A stretch of DNA of 64,000 nucleotides from Ophioderma brevispina (Eukaryota; Echinodermata; Ophiuroidea; Amphilepidida; Ophiodermatidae). Below the pieces are notes generated by a model, which had not been told where the DNA came from, did not search any database, and saw nothing but the letters and a program-made list of their open reading frames with translations. Positions 22,921 through 35,790 of this stretch are shown in pieces. The DNA is taken from positions 1 to 64,000 of the forward strand of contig JAMKCH010010191.1 of assembly GCA_023653785.1 (NCBI GenBank). Reading direction: 5' to 3'. Both the position numbers and the translations under genes were made by a program. Within the stretch, counting starts at the first letter, position 1. Every line of letters starts with the position of its first letter.

Positions 22921-23470
22921 CAAAGCAGGACCAATAAACCAAGCTGTATGTACCATGTACATACATGTACAGTGTGTGTGCAGCGGTGTCCGAAAGTATT
23001 TACCCACAGTGTAGTTGTGAATGTATTTGTTCTCATCATTTGAAGGAAGGGCAACTCAAGGGTTATAAGTTTAGAAATTGAATTAAAGGGCATTAAAGGT
23101 AAGTCCCGAACTTCATTCCAAATCATCCCCCATATGTCAAAGCGATTGTGATTTCCAATATTTTCTTAAAAAAACATGAATTTTAATGGGAAAGATTGTC
23201 GCATCATTGAGTAAGCGCCGCCCTCAAGGGTTAGCTACAATTTAAAGGGCAGATGCAGCTTAAGTCAATGGCGTTCATTGAGTTATGTTTTAATAGCTTT
23301 TTGTTACGGTATTTATGTGTGAATAATGGATGAAGTTCTATCATGAATTTTTTTTAGACGTTATTTTTTGAAGTCCATATTTTTTTTGAAAAAAAAATTG
23401 TATTTTTTTATGGAAGTACTTTTTGCATCTTTGAGGAAAACACCCTCCAAATGATTAAAGGGCATTATGC
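22921..23470. other. Non-coding stretch, nothing recognised
   Basis: Short patches of 'taaagggcatt' occur (23087, 23457), but I could not define a repeat unit. Confidence 0.3.
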
Positions 23471-23479
23471 AATTTTGTC

Positions 23480-24260
23480 AAAAAGTTATGGAGTTCATTA
23501 TAAGTTGTGTTCCGTGTTTTTGCGGGTTTGGGGGCGAGTTTTATGGTTTGAGTTCATTGATGAGTTTATGTTCTTAGTTTAATTTGGGGGGGGGGTGAGT
23601 TAGAGGATTTCATCAACGAGTTATGTTCAGAGTTTTTAGAGTTATTTTTGGTAGTTAGAGTTTCATCGATGAGTTATAGGTATTAATTTTTTGAACAACT
23701 CTATTTTTGGTGATTATAAATGAGAGCCCGTCACTGAGTTTTAAGCGTTATTTGTTCGTGAGGTATGAAATGAGTTCATTTATGAGTTTTATGTTCTTAG
23801 AGTTATTTTGGGTGAGTTATGGATGAGTTATTTTGTGGAGTTATGGAGTTCATCGATGAGTTCTAGGTTTTACGAGTTTTTTGATATTTTTGGTGAAGTA
23901 TAAATGAGTCCCATTTATACCATGACAAGCAGTATCCCACCTTTTTACCAATTTTTCAGAAGGTTTATAACCAACCCTTTCAGCGTGGGTTACCAACTAT
24001 GTTAGAGTTATTATTGTTATGATGACGGATTTCATTGTATGAGTCTATGTTGTTAAAGTCTTGGGTGAGTTTAATGGGTGGAAGTTCATCAACCTGTTCA
24101 AATATTAGGGTTTTTTTGGTGAGTTGATGCATTGATGAGTGATGTTTAAGGGTTTTTGTTTTTGGTTTGGGCGTTATCGATGGAGTTCACCAATGATTAG
24201 TTGTTTTTTTAGAGTTCTCTTTGGTGAGATATGATAGAGTTCATCGAGTTATGTTTTTAG
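23480..24260 (+). repeat. Degenerate minisatellite, GAGTTCAT.GATGAGTTATG unit
   Basis: The unit 'gagttcatcgatgagttatg' plus 'ttcttagagttatttttggtgagttat' recurs about a dozen times with a period near 50-60 bp. Clear starts are near 23550, 23610, 23665, 23770, 23845, 24025, 24190 and 24240. A non-repeat patch at about 23915-24000 interrupts it. The open frames are uninformative. Confidence 0.75.
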
Positions 24261-24284
24261 AGGTTTGGTGTCGCGAAGCCCGGT

Positions 24285-24620
24285 TGACCACCGTGGCTCT
24301 ATTAAACGGCCATTCCTCCATTATTTACCTTTTTAAAGGGCACTTCCATTAATCCAATTTACCATTAACTTCCTCCATTATCAATTAAGGGGCCATTCAG
24401 GCCATTTCTCAGAACCATTAAAGGGGCGCTTCCCTCCATTTGCCAAAGTGGCCATTCCATTACTTGAAAAGGGCAAGTTGCAATTTTATTTAAAATAAAG
24501 AGTGTGGCCATTCCTTCATTTACCAATGAAGTGACATTCCCAATTTACTATTATTACACGGCATCCCCATTTACCAAATAACGGCCATTCCTAAATTTCC
24601 ATTAAAGGCCATCCTGATTA
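24285..24620 (+). repeat. Minisatellite, GGCCATTCCTCCATTTACCATTAAA-like unit
   Basis: The unit 'ggccattcc(t)', '(c)atttaccattaa(ag)' recurs around 12 times with a period of roughly 25-30 bp, strongly degenerate. It abuts the preceding GAGTTCAT minisatellite, from which it is separated by about 25 bp. Units become less recognisable past 24610. Confidence 0.75.
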
Positions 24621-24639
24621 AGTGGCTTATAAGAATTTT

Positions 24640-26900
24640 CTGAAAAATGGTTAAGAGTAAATTGATTAAAGAGGCATTATTAGTATTTTTCAAAAAAATT
24701 AAGTGACAGAAGATATTTTTTTCGCCCTTTGCAGAAGAGCACCTCGTGTTTCATGTTGCACGCCTCAATACTTTGTGCTTACACATCCTTTTCTATTTTG
24801 CCAAACCTATTTTAATGTCCCCTCTTGATCTTATTTGTTCAAAAACTGTCGGCCACAACCAATAACTTGTCTCTAGGGGTCTCATGCATTGCGTCTCCAA
24901 GGATATTCCAGTTCCAACCCTACAAGTGGGCTATCATCATTGATGCTCTCGTTAGATGATTTCTGTCTTAAATATGTAAAAACAAGAATTTAAAATCATT
25001 AGAAAGAACCTTTTTTGTTATGTGTTTGGCAGACAACTTGTGTTTACCACCTGGGTACCCGCCATTTTCTCTCCTCACATCAAGTTATTGTACAACGTGA
25101 CGCAGTAGATTATCAATAACCTTAGTACCTCCACTTCTAAAATCGTACTTAGGACTTGTCATCCCCTCACTTTCTTCAAGAAATTTCACAGCCACTTTTG
25201 AGGGCTGCTTGTGAGCAAGACCCTGCACTCCCTGTCACATTTGGAAAGCATATAGTTATTGTGGTTGACAAAAGTGTGATGCAGGACACTTATCCAATGT
25301 TTCCACATTATATACCTTGTGATCCTTGGGTCATTACTAACCCTAACCACAACATATAGGCTTCGTAGGCAGCTTAATGTATTTTTTTGCCTTTGTGTGC
25401 CTCTCAGCACTAGGCAAAATGAAATTTGAATGTTTTTCCTTGCCTCCTAGGAGCTACCACCCTCATAATCCGTGCAGTTGCCAATTTAGTGCCTCTCAGG
25501 ACTATCCAAAACCCAAGGTTGCCTTTCTGCGCCTGGAAGTTACAGCAGGACTGATGATACTTACAAGACTTCATTTGCATTCCATGCCTTTCAGTAAATA
25601 GTCTCGGGATCTGAAAATAGTTGTAACAGGGAGCTGTTTGAGAGCAAGGAAAGCAACATTGATTGGTTGCCAGCCTCCTGTGAGGACTATCTGAAAAAAA
25701 TGTTAGGAATTAATGCTACTACTGTAGTCTGTGGGCTACCAATTATTTTTTACAGAGTAAGAAATTTTGTCTTTACAAGTGTAATCGGCAAATCATCACT
25801 GTCAAAATGATTATTACCTAATTACAGTCATGTGCTTTATATACTGAAATCTGTGAATGGTTTATGTCATGAGTCATGTTGGAGAAGAGACAGAGCTGTG
25901 CCCATCTATCACTAACATTTGATTTGTAAGCATGCATCTCAGACTGCCAAACAAGACAAACTGCTTGCTTTAACACAAGCCATAGTACCATTTTTTTGTT
26001 ATAAATCCTGGTAAGAACTTGTTTCTATTTATTTTAAAATCTGGATTTGATTTGATGCGATTTCAGTGTTGGACCTATTAGCCCCAGGCCACTTCAGTCA
26101 ATTTTAGGTGGGGAACTTACGATGTACAATTAAGCCGAATTCATGTAGTACTCGATCAATCAATCCTTATATAGTAACCCTTGCATACCAAAAGGAGCTA
26201 CCACCCCTTCATTTTTTTCTGCTTGCTAAAACAGCCCACCCTTTCTTGTGGTTGTGGATGCATCCAACAAACAATATATTGCTAGAATAAGCCAATGTTT
26301 GTATAAACCTTGGGAATTTTTAAAATCGTACAACGGCATTTTGGGAAGTTAAATCATGCAGAACCTCTGTGCAGTTTTTGGGCTTTTTTAATTCTATCTA
26401 AAATTTTAAATTCTAACCATTTTCGTTCTAGTGCATTCCAGTATAAAAAGGGTAATTTGCATTGTTTATGCCTGCGGTAATTTTAAAGTGGTGTTTATCA
26501 TCTAAGTCAATAATAACTCTGGGGTACTATCATGCAAATTGGCGATTTGGTCGCATTTTTTATGCCACAAACTGTCAGATCATTACATTGGTCTTTAGGG
26601 GGGGCACTAAGGTGGAATTATAAAAATGTTAACATGAAGTGCTCATGAACTTGAGTGTATTCCATTAATGCCATCAGTTTTGAAGATCATCAAGTCAAGG
26701 GGTCCAATCTAAGGTTAAACCTTAAAACACTGTTGTATGGTTCATGAAACTTGGTGCTAGTGTACCTGGCAGGTGTTTCATATATGGTAAGATGCTCACG
26801 GATTTCTAGCTACGCTGGTCTGCAGCGGTCCGGAACCCTGACCGCACTTGTTCACCAATCTCCCGACTGGCACAGAAGGTCTTGGGGGGAGTTTGCCAAC
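24640..26900. other. Mostly unrecognised DNA, one weak open frame
   Basis: The frame at about 25160-25359 follows a pyrimidine-rich 'ctcactttcttcaag', reads plausibly (…PLLRAACEQDPALPVTFGK…) and ends at a TAG. It matches nothing I know and no donor or partner exon is visible. The phrase 'gagctaccaccc' occurs at 25451 and 26197, but no longer repeat was seen. Confidence 0.25.
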
Positions 26901-28180
26901 CATCACTTTACTTCAGAGAAATGAAATATTACAACATGCAATAAGCTCAACGGTGGGGGGGGGGGGGTGGGCCATATGTTGCCACTGGCACTCCAGATTA
27001 AGGTTCTGGTCTGTGCTGAGCTAAATGGGTCCACTGAGAAGAGCTCTCTTCAAAGAAATTCATCATTCTCAGGACGGTCTTTCTGTGCTATATGTTATAT
27101 TACTAACGATTTTGTTTAGTGAGAGAGGTCCATCAAAGCACTTCCAGGAAGAAAAAAGAAGATGAAATGCGTGAAGAGAATCGAAAGAGCCAAATCACAA
27201 GCGTCAACTTTGCTGTGATTAGCTGAAGACAGTGCTTAAGGTGAGAGAATGGTGTGGCACTCACACAGTGAAACTTGAAATTTCCTGAAGAGGATGAAGC
27301 TGGTGACTTTGGACATAGAACTTCTTGCTGAATCAAATGGCTGCAAGGATAGCTGTGTTAACAAATGTCCATTCAACCTGAGCTCCGGGGCACTCAAAGG
27401 ATTTATTTCATTTTTAATAATCAAACTGAACCAAATCACTGGTTAGTGTTTTTCCAGGCACCTGCTTTTTTCCGAGATGGGAAGCTTTGGCAGAAACTTT
27501 TCTGAATTCAGGAAGTGAAAGGATGTTTACGATGGCACTGGTCCGGAACTCGCAAGTCTAATGAATATGTCCTTGCTATTTTGCAAAGCAATTTCAGGAT
27601 TTTGTGTGGTGTTTATACGAAAGGCTTATCCTTGACTTTAAAGTTGTAATTTTTTATATATTATATTTTGTCATATTGTGTATTTTGTCATAAAAAACAA
27701 CAAAAACTTTAATTATTGGTTGAAGTATGCTGGTTCTTGGTGAACAAAAATAACTGTGCATTTTGTGACCATAGTCTCCTACCCCCTGATCTGAACTGTT
27801 ACTCAACTTAATTGTATGGCCAATCCTTCGTTCAAGCGATCTTCGAAAAAATCTGTATTTCGATATTTTCTGCGTAAAATGGATCAGAATTACCACCAGT
27901 GGCCTAGGTGGCACGTGATACACCACATGTGCTCATAACTCAACGGACTCCAGAATCACTGAAATTTTTGGAAATAACCTGTCAACTCACGGTTATCATA
28001 TTGAACCATAAACAGAAAATGAGGTGCTAGGATTCAGACTGCACTTTTAATTTCATTACAAATGCAGGTATTATGTCCATACTCTGCCTCTTAAAGGATA
28101 ATGACAATAATGTGAAACAATAAAAAAAAATGGGATCTTTTTATATTAAATTTTGATTGCAATAGCATGAGGAGATAACA
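26901..28180. other. Unrecognised stretch
   Basis: A G13 run lies near 26955-26968. The part 27120-27440 is less AT-rich and has short frames on both strands (27133-27336 and 27236-27439 minus), without family resemblance or convincing splice sites. Confidence 0.25.
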
Positions 28181-30540
28181 CAGGTAAAGGGGGGGGGGGT
28201 TAATTTTCTTTTGGCAGAGATCCCAGGGATTTTGTGATTCCATAATCCAAAATTTTGGGAGACTACCGCACTGATTTTTGTAGGAAATGTTGAACTCCCT
28301 ATGAACGTTTACGCTTTAATGTATTTTTGGTGATGGCCCCTCAGACAAACCAGAAAATATATGTTGTAATCGAGTGGGCACCTTTAACGGTAGCAACCAG
28401 GCGATTTCAAGGCTCCATAATTGGTTTCATATTGAGTGATGCTCATACAGATTGTCAACACTCATAGATTCTTTAGGTCTTGTTGTATTTGCCTACAGAA
28501 ATGTCTGAAATGAAAAACAAAAGTTGATTTTGATCAGTGGATTGCCATTTTGCATGATAATGACAAGAGGCCAGGCAGCCTAATAACCATGAGTATTGCG
28601 GGGCACTACTTTAATTAGTTAAACACTAAACTCTTAGACTGCTTTTTAACACTAACTCTTTTAGAACTTGTTCTCTGTTGATGGGCAGTTTTCAGAACGG
28701 CTTCTTTTCATCACAGACCACCAGAAGGCAATGATGACCTACAGGTCTTTCCATTTATGCTTGTAGGCAGTATGGCCACGTGTCTTCCATTAGTGTGATT
28801 TTTGTCCTGATGAAGTCAGCGCACTCGGTTGTACTAAGATGGCAAAGGTGAAAACCCCCATTCAATTAACTTCAAAACACCTTTAACTACATCGTTCAAA
28901 CAAATGTTTGCCTACAAAATTCTGCAAAATTTGCACAAGAACAATATTTAAGCTATAGTCCATTTTATCTTCCTTGAGTCGGGGATGTCAACTCTTTCAA
29001 ACAGATTGTTTTGTTGCGTGTACATTTTTGCACCGACTTTATACGTGCACCTTCGTAGGCCATCGCTTTGATAAACGCCCCGCGATTTTAATGGTGCGAC
29101 ACTGCATACACACTGCCGTTCACTGACTCGTAGTAAGTTAAAAGCACTATAGGTAAAAGCAATTCAATCCGGTGTCAAAGTTCTTCACTCTGATATAATT
29201 TTTATTCTGGCTGCGTCACATATACAACTTCCACAATCTTTGCAATGAGCATTTTAAATCATATTATGTTATGTACAAAATTCAAAACGAAAAACGTGCT
29301 ATATACTGTTTGCTTAAATATGTTTATATAGATGAAAATAAATGGCAATAAAAAGGACAGTTTTAATATGAGCAAATCCACGTGTAACTGGGGTATGAAT
29401 GTGACCAAAGGTGTTGATCTCTAAAACAATCCGAGAGTGCTATTATTGTCATCTCGCATAAACACAGGGGGTAGGTAATGCAACCAACAGCAACAGTAAA
29501 TTAAAAACGGAACATCACTTCCCTGTGCATCTGTTTTTCAAAAGATTAATGGGAGATGGGTCTCTTACGCATATCGACGGTTACACCAACGACCTTGACT
29601 AAAGACTAGGCTGGTCACACATTATTTAAATCATCATGACGTTATTGGAAATTGCACTATTTTGCAGCGGGGTTAATCCACTACCCCGACGGATTTTGAT
29701 CAATAATTTTTTTTCTTTAATTTATCATGATATTACTAAGATCTTTGACAAAGGTTTAGAGATGATTTTGTTGTCACTGGACCGAGACTGCCATAGTAAA
29801 TGCACGTAGCCATTCCCACAATTACCGTTTGAAATCCCTAATGCCAAATCAGCAGATCGTGTCCTACCCCCCCCCCAGGTGAGATGAATAAACCATATGA
29901 CATAACCAACAAACAGGAAATGGACTGTTGAATGTTTAGTTAATAATTAAAAAAAAAAAACCCAACACCTCACACATTATTAATGTCCTTTCTTGTCTTC
30001 ACCTGTTGTGTTGCCTTTGTGCCTGCTCCAATAGGCCTACAAAAGTGTAAATGCAATAAAAATTAAACATATAAACAATACCATTTAAAAATTATATACA
30101 AGAAATCCTATTTGAGAAGTATAAAAAGAAACCTATTTTAAATTTATTAAAGTAAAGAGACTGTTTAGATACAAAACCAAAAGTATTGGATGAAAGGCTA
30201 CATAAATTGATCTTTTTGACCCCTATTGCCGTGCCCCGACATTTTTAAAGTCCTTGTATTATACTAGATTTTTACTACTCTCTGACTAGCTCTCATTTTT
30301 GTGGAGGTATTCAACAGGTACACAAAATAGCCCTTCTGCTGTATGGTTTGATACAAAGCACTTTTCGTTTTGTTACCTATTTGAATTTCCCGAGACCAAT
30401 GCCTAGATTGCATCGGTATAGAAGAATAAACAGTACAAAGTTCTCAACTTGATTGGAGCTTTTGCAATTGACATTTTGACCTTAATCCCCTGTGTCAGGT
30501 GCAACAGAGACTCCAACAGTGTTGCAAGTTATATTTTCCA
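28181..30540. other. Unrecognised stretch
   Basis: Contains a G10 run at about 28190 and a C9 run at about 29869. The piece 'gaaatgtctgaaatgaaaaacaaaagttgattt' (about 28499) resembles 'gaaatgtctaagggaaacaaaaagtgattt' at 61768 and may be a small fragment of the 61156-63468 element. Nothing else is recognisable. Confidence 0.3.
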
Positions 30541-30544
30541 TTTA

Positions 30545-30900
30545 ATATGTGTAACCAGGGTGTGCGCCCCCCGGGGTCTAAAAAAAGAGAGTGAGAGGCA
30601 TGGAAATAGTCTAAAATTGCGAAAAATGCATATGGTGTGGAGGTGGGTACATAGGGAACCCCCTTGAACCCCACCCTGGGGCTCTGGTCCCTGGACCCCC
30701 GGCCGCGGTGGACGTCAAGCGAACCCCCTGCCATTGTGGTTGGATGGCCCCAGGATCCCGCACCTGGGTTTGCAGGATCCTGGGCTATGCCATGGGTATT
30801 CCTCTTCATGGCAAAAACACGCCCCACCAAGATATAGGTAGTGTTTATGATGACCTCAAAGTGGTTGGTTTGGCGAATCAACACCACCCTTGGGGATAGT
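30545..30900. repeat. GC-rich segment sharing the GGGGCTC…CTGGACCCCC core of the 58-kb array
   Basis: The core 'ggggctctggtccctggacc' at about 30679-30698 matches the 'gggggctccgccccctggac' cores near 58448. The segment has several overlapping open frames on both strands (for example 30495-30887 minus), as expected from low AT content, and none resembles a known protein. I take it to be a single diverged copy of, or relative of, that repeat family. Confidence 0.35.
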
Positions 30901-31534
30901 ACTACCTAAAACTAAAGGATATACAATACAAGGGGATAGCTATGGTCCCCTCTTTCCATTGATCTAAAATGAGTACCAACATATATAGTCTAATAGTGCA
31001 CAAGAAAGCTGAACTGTCAATTTCCATAGACACAGAGTTATAATAGGCAAAAATTCATTTTGAATTTACAATTTCATTTGGTTTTTAGATCAAAGTGATG
31101 ACAAATGACCATTTTACCTTCAGATTTTTAGTGTCATGCTGATGTTTGTGAGCCAGAGCCAATCCAATATCCCAATATCAGTAAAAGGGTTTTCATACTT
31201 GACTTATTATATCATAGTGACATATGGGGACTGTTTACTATTTTGATACCATGAAGTCACTCTATATCCAATTGTTCCAAATTTTATAAGTATTGGTGCT
31301 TATCAAAGGTGGCGTGGTAACACCACTCCCTTTGGGTGTTTGCAGCAAAAAATGGCTCAGGTATTTGTTCAAGCCAAACAGAGGAGTGACTATATAGCTT
31401 TTAAGCAGGCCTCTGAATCTTATCTGCCAAAATCGCAGTCAGTATGCTTGTCCCCCAGTTTTCTCTCCCCGGCCAAAGAAAAATGGCTGAGTTTGTGGCA
31501 AAATCATCGATTTTGGGCCAAAATTTTGAAGTTG
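30901..31534. other. Unrecognised stretch
   Basis: No repeat or gene recognised. The 98-codon plus frame at 31340-31636 runs into the C-rich minisatellite and is not convincing. Confidence 0.3.
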
Positions 31535-31618
31535 TTCGCCCCTCCAGAATTTCACTTTTTCCCCCCCAGAATTTCACTTTGCCCCCCCCATTTCCCACCC
31601 CCACCCCCACCAGAAATT
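31535..31618 (+). repeat. C-rich minisatellite (CCCCCCCAGAATTTCACTTT)
   Basis: 'ccagaatttcacttt' followed by a run of C occurs twice (31543 and 31567), followed by C7-9 and CCCCCA runs. Short, imperfect and low complexity. Confidence 0.65.
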
Positions 31619-31979
31619 GAAATTTGGTGCCGCTAACTAGATTGCAGTAAGGCTGTAACTGTAATCTTGAGCATACAAAGTCGGTGTGCGTGATACCCAT
31701 GCACAATAACTGCCTGAAAGCTATACAATCACTTCTTAGTCAGGTCGGACAAAGTAGAAAACGGGTTAAGGCCAGAAAAAAAACAAGTTTTAAAAATTGG
31801 TTTTTGACTGCATAATTTTTTTTAGGTTTACTCTACATTTTTTTGTAAAATTTCAGAAAAAAAGGACAATTCCGCCGCAAAATTTGAAAAAAGTGGGCAA
31901 AAATGCATGAAAAACAAAAAGAAAAACGCATTTCGCATTAGCATTTTTGGTGTCGCCTGCATTAAGCATGAAGGCACAT

Positions 31980-32230
31980 TGGGATCACTTGTCCCCTGTA
32001 GTCTGTGTTGATGTCGTTGATGTCTGTTGGTGAAAAAGATTAACATTTGCCTGTAATAGCCCAACTTCGTGGATTTAAACCAACATCGGTCATAGATGCA
32101 ACATGTGATCCCGCATTTGCTGATGAGGTCAAAGGTCACATACAAGTCAAAGTCATGTGAGATCAATTTGTAAGATTACAAGCCGCGACGCAGGTGACAC
32201 ATGCGATCTGAGGACCGATGTTTTTTCTAT
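31980..32230 (+). repeat. Third copy of the 'gaggtcaaaggtca' repeat family
   Basis: Shares with 15330-15640 'tggatttaaaccaa', 'atagatgcaac', 'catttg(c/t)tgatgaggtc', 'aaaggtcacata', 'gtcaaag', 'caatttgtaagat' and 'gcgacg.agg.gacac'. It contains AGGTCA-A-AGGTCA at 32126-32138. Confidence 0.7.
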
Positions 32231-33000
32231 AACGCATTGCGCATTGCGATTTTTCAGCTTTTCTTCTGAACAAACTTTTATTTTTGCCTAATCCACTTAT
32301 CACCAAAATGGTAAATGCCAAATCAGTTCACTTAGTAGGGCAAAATAGAGGCATGATTACTCGTCAGTACTGCAATGTTTGTGTGCACAATCTGGCATAT
32401 TACAACTCATTATAATTTCTTTAAATGTCATTATCCACTCTGCCCTTACGTGTGACAGATTGCTTTGTACATGGTAGAGTGTTAGATATGATGAGCAATG
32501 GTGACTGTACATTTTGTGCCACGTGATCTGCATACTAGTGAATATTCATGAGTGAATCTGACTGGTCCTTAACACTTAAAGATGCAAATAATCCACTCCA
32601 ATGGCATGAGTGATTCACTTGAAATGTGATCAGGAGATAAAAATATGATGACCTTCTTGGTGCTCTGAATTTTTGTGTTGTACATATCTACATATTAATG
32701 AGCTTATTTGCATTTTCCTTGATTTCCTCAAGGTGATCGGGCAACAAGAAGTTCAGGGTGCCACATAGTCTGTGTGACATTAGCTGCATTCTAATCAATA
32801 CATGAGCTCATTTGTATATTTCCTTGAAAATGCATTGGTAGGTAGGCTACGTTGAATCTTGTAAGTGAATACAATTTTTTTTAAAAAATTCCTTGTGTGA
32901 GTGCAAGAAGGTCATACATACAATAGCTGCCGATGTGCTACATCTGTGTTCTGCCAGGTAATGGAATGACTCTGAACTTACCTTACCTTGATGTCAGTGG
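32231..33000. repeat. Unrecognised stretch with a ~108-bp tandem pair
   Basis: 'tattaatgagcttatttgca' near 32693 is repeated as 'tacatgagctcatttgtata' near 32801, each followed by 'tttccttga'. Upstream 'ttggtgctctgaa' and 'gttcagggtgccac' are not in the same orientation, so only this part is duplicated. Nothing else was recognised. Confidence 0.35.
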
Positions 33001-33003
33001 TTC

Positions 33004-33076
33004 AAAATGGTTCTTCAGGGGACTGTGGCTCTTAAAATGGTTCTTCAGGTGACGCACAACCCTGAAGAACCATTTT
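33004..33076. repeat. 16-bp repeat in two direct and one inverted copy (hairpin)
   Basis: AAAATGGTTCTTCAGG occurs at 33004-33019 and 33034-33049 and as its exact complement at 33061-33076. The second and third copies form a perfect 16-bp stem with an 11-nt loop. It may be the end of a foldback element. Confidence 0.85.
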
Positions 33077-34988
33077 TACTAACAAAGACGTGGCCTAATA
33101 TTATGTTTGATAAGATTTTCGACAATGGCAGTTATTGCCCTTACGACCTCTTGCATCACTGATGAATGGATCTCACTTCAGCAAATTCATTTGAAGACAT
33201 ACAATGGTTAAAACGGAAGTGTGAAGCGGTTAATCCTGACTGAAATCGGCGTGTAACCTAAGGAAGCGGTCATTATTTATGCCAGGGGTGGTATGAAGGA
33301 ATTGGACCGTTTTTCAGAAAAAAAATAATGTGCTTCCCCCTTTACTTCCATTCAAGAAATTTGCATTTCCCCTGATTTATGAATTTCTCCATTCAATGTT
33401 CATGTTCCCCTCTTCTCCTTGGCGGAAAGTTTTCATAGTTTCTTCTTGCTCAAGCCTCCCATGTCCCTTGGTTCAAAAATGAACAAAGCTTTTTTATCAC
33501 AGTTCAAATTCACCAGTAGCAAAGATCATGCTCTATTCATATGAAAATACAAGACTCAAAGCCGCTCCTTTATTGTTTAATAAAAAATTCTCAATATGAG
33601 ACGTTATGTAGAAATGCATTAGTGTGCCACATTATTGGATATGTAAGGCAGGGCATACACAGGATTTTTAAGGATGACTCAAAGATTTCCGGATGAGGGC
33701 GCGCACTAATTTTCAAGCAAATGTGTTTTTTTGCATATACTAAACATGTGTGAAATCACTAAGCTCAAATCAAAGTCCTTCCTTTCAAACATCACAACTT
33801 TGTTATAAAATCCGGGTCCGGACTATGTTATTTACACGGTATCCTATGGGCACTGATATAAATGTGTTAAATTTACTGATGAAAACGAAAAATCTGATAT
33901 CTCAATTGTAGAATCAGATTTTAGGTGACTTCTTTAGTTCTAATGATATTTTTATTACTACACCAAACAAAAATGATATATTTCGGATCTCCTGAGTCAG
34001 CTTTAAGTGGGGGGGCCGGACATTCTAAAAAGTGGACATAACCCCCCCCCCCCTACTCAAATGGTCCTTTTTCACTTTTTGACCATTCTACTCACCAAAA
34101 TGTGGACTTTTGTCAAGTTTATTCTAAATTGAGACTTTTTTTTTTTATAAAAAGAGCAAAAATGGGACCTTGTGCCCGTTTGTGGAATTTGGAGAGGGTT
34201 GCAACTGCACCTACTGCACCCGCTCTGGTATGGGCCGGTGTTCATATTTATGTGAAGGTAGTGAAATAGAAACAAAGGGCTACACAAATTAATATTTCCC
34301 CAAGGCCATCTTTTGTTCAATTGGTGAAAATTAAATTCATTGATTTTAGTGATTGTTCTTGCCCAAAAGGTCTCAATGGGAAGACTTGAGTTTGGCTCCA
34401 CTCCGGCTAATTAGAAAAGTGGACGGAGTCGCCATTTTAACAAACCTGTCCTCTTTATAGCAATTCATCAATCTAAACAGTGGTTGTTGGAAGCCCTATT
34501 GAAATCTACTTCAAAACTATCATGTCACTGCTAGTGTTATAATCAGCCTTGTCATGTTCAGCCGGAAATATGTGAGTTGCAATCAATTATAACTATCTAT
34601 ACAAAGTATGATGCATGTCAATGTCAATGTCCTTTATCATATGTCATCTGCCTTTGTATTCCTGTTTGTGGCGAGCCCTGAATAATTCTATAGCACAAAA
34701 TCTGCAAAAGACTCACAAATAGGTTAGACATGTTAAGGACAACCAATCGGGCAGGGGATAACAATTGTCTTTTCTTGTAAATAAACTACCCAAGGACGTG
34801 AAGTTGGTTTCAAAAGTATTTGGAAGCAAATTGAAACTATTCTTTTTTCTTTGGCTTTGATATTGTCATAATCACTAAAAGGCAAGTTTTAAACTTTAAT
34901 TAGTGTTACACTCTAGTGAAACTGTAAAGCACTGACCTTAGAATGTTAAGCTAGAAATGATTGGTGGAGAAAAAAACACGTGGCAGCC
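33077..34988. other. Unrecognised stretch with G and C runs
   Basis: A short inverted pair of G-run and C-run lies at 34010-34053 ('gggggggccgg' and 'aaccccccccccccta'). The minus frame 34072-34401 (109 codons) has no family resemblance. No other structure was seen. Confidence 0.3.
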
Positions 34989-35130
34989 CGTGTGCTGATC
35001 TAGGGAGGGGGGGGGCGCGCGCCTCCCGGTCATTGCTGGCAAATCTTGCAAAATCATCCCATTTTGACAGTTTTAGCCCTATCAGCCCCCCGGTAATTTT
35101 GATGTTTTTTCAATCCTGGATCCGCCCCTG
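34989..35130. mobile_element. Second copy of the 13.45-kb hAT-like MITE
   Basis: Shares with 13453-13609 the blocks 'gat(c/t)(c/t)aggga(g)ggg', 'gcgcgcgcctcccggt', 'caaatcttgcaaaatca', 'cccattttg', 'cagccccccggtaattttga' and 'tcctggatccgcc'. The right TIR is intact (reverse strand CAGGGGCGGATCCAGG). The left TIR is degraded to 'cgtgtgctgatctagg'. No 8-bp duplication remains. The open frame 34961-35158 is an accident of this GC-rich insert. Confidence 0.85.
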
Positions 35131-35534
35131 CATGCAACATGCAATTCGAATAGCGTAATCCAGTCTCCATATTTCCAAAACTAGCCCTTGCTGACCAGTG
35201 ACACCGTTTTTACATCCTAGTAATACAGTGGACATCCCAAAATTCCTTGATTTAAGTAACCTCATTCAAATTTTGAGGGTGAAAAATGATAAACATCTGT
35301 CACACCAGTATGACTTGATGCCATTGAACTGAACATAAAATTAAAACAAGGTGCACTTGTCAATGTGATTGTGTTTGTGTGTATACTGATTTGTGAGTCC
35401 TTAACAAAGATACAGGAAGGAACCTGTAATTTGTGTACTTGCCAAGTAAGTCGAGTTCCCCCCCCCCCCTTTTGCAATTTGTTTAGATGACATCTAAATG
35501 TCAGATTGATAATAACTTTAAAGAGAAAATTACC
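35131..35534. other. Unrecognised stretch
   Basis: Contains a C12 run at about 35458-35469 and no convincing gene. The minus frame 35262-35477 is not family-like. Confidence 0.3.
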
Positions 35535-35539
35535 GAGAA

Positions 35540-35648
35540 CTAAAATTTTGGCAGATTAACCAAAAAATATTTCAACCTGGTAATCCCAGGATACTAAAAT
35601 TTTGCGGATTACCAAATTCTCTATCTTGGTAATCACTGGATTACCATA
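35540..35648 (+). repeat. Tandem dimer of a ~53-bp unit
   Basis: 'actaaaattttg(g)c(a)gatta(a)cca', 'atttcaacctggtaatccc' and 'aggat' is followed by a second, diverged copy 'actaaaattttgcggattacc', 'tatcttggtaatcactggat'. Confidence 0.7.
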
Positions 35649-35790
35649 TTTATTTTTTGTCTTATTTTTAATGTTTTATTTTTCCCATTTTTGACGTCAC
35701 TATGACTTTATAAGGTAATAAAGTTTAGAAATATTCGTGCAGTGTTGAAGGGAGGGCAATATAACTTTTTTTACATCTTTGGTAAACGCA

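Noticed and set aside
27120..27440. Possible exon cluster
   Set aside because: Frames are short on both strands and no consistent acceptor and donor pair could be found.
30495..30887. 130-codon minus-strand open frame
   Set aside because: GC-rich repeat-like segment with open frames on both strands and no family resemblance.
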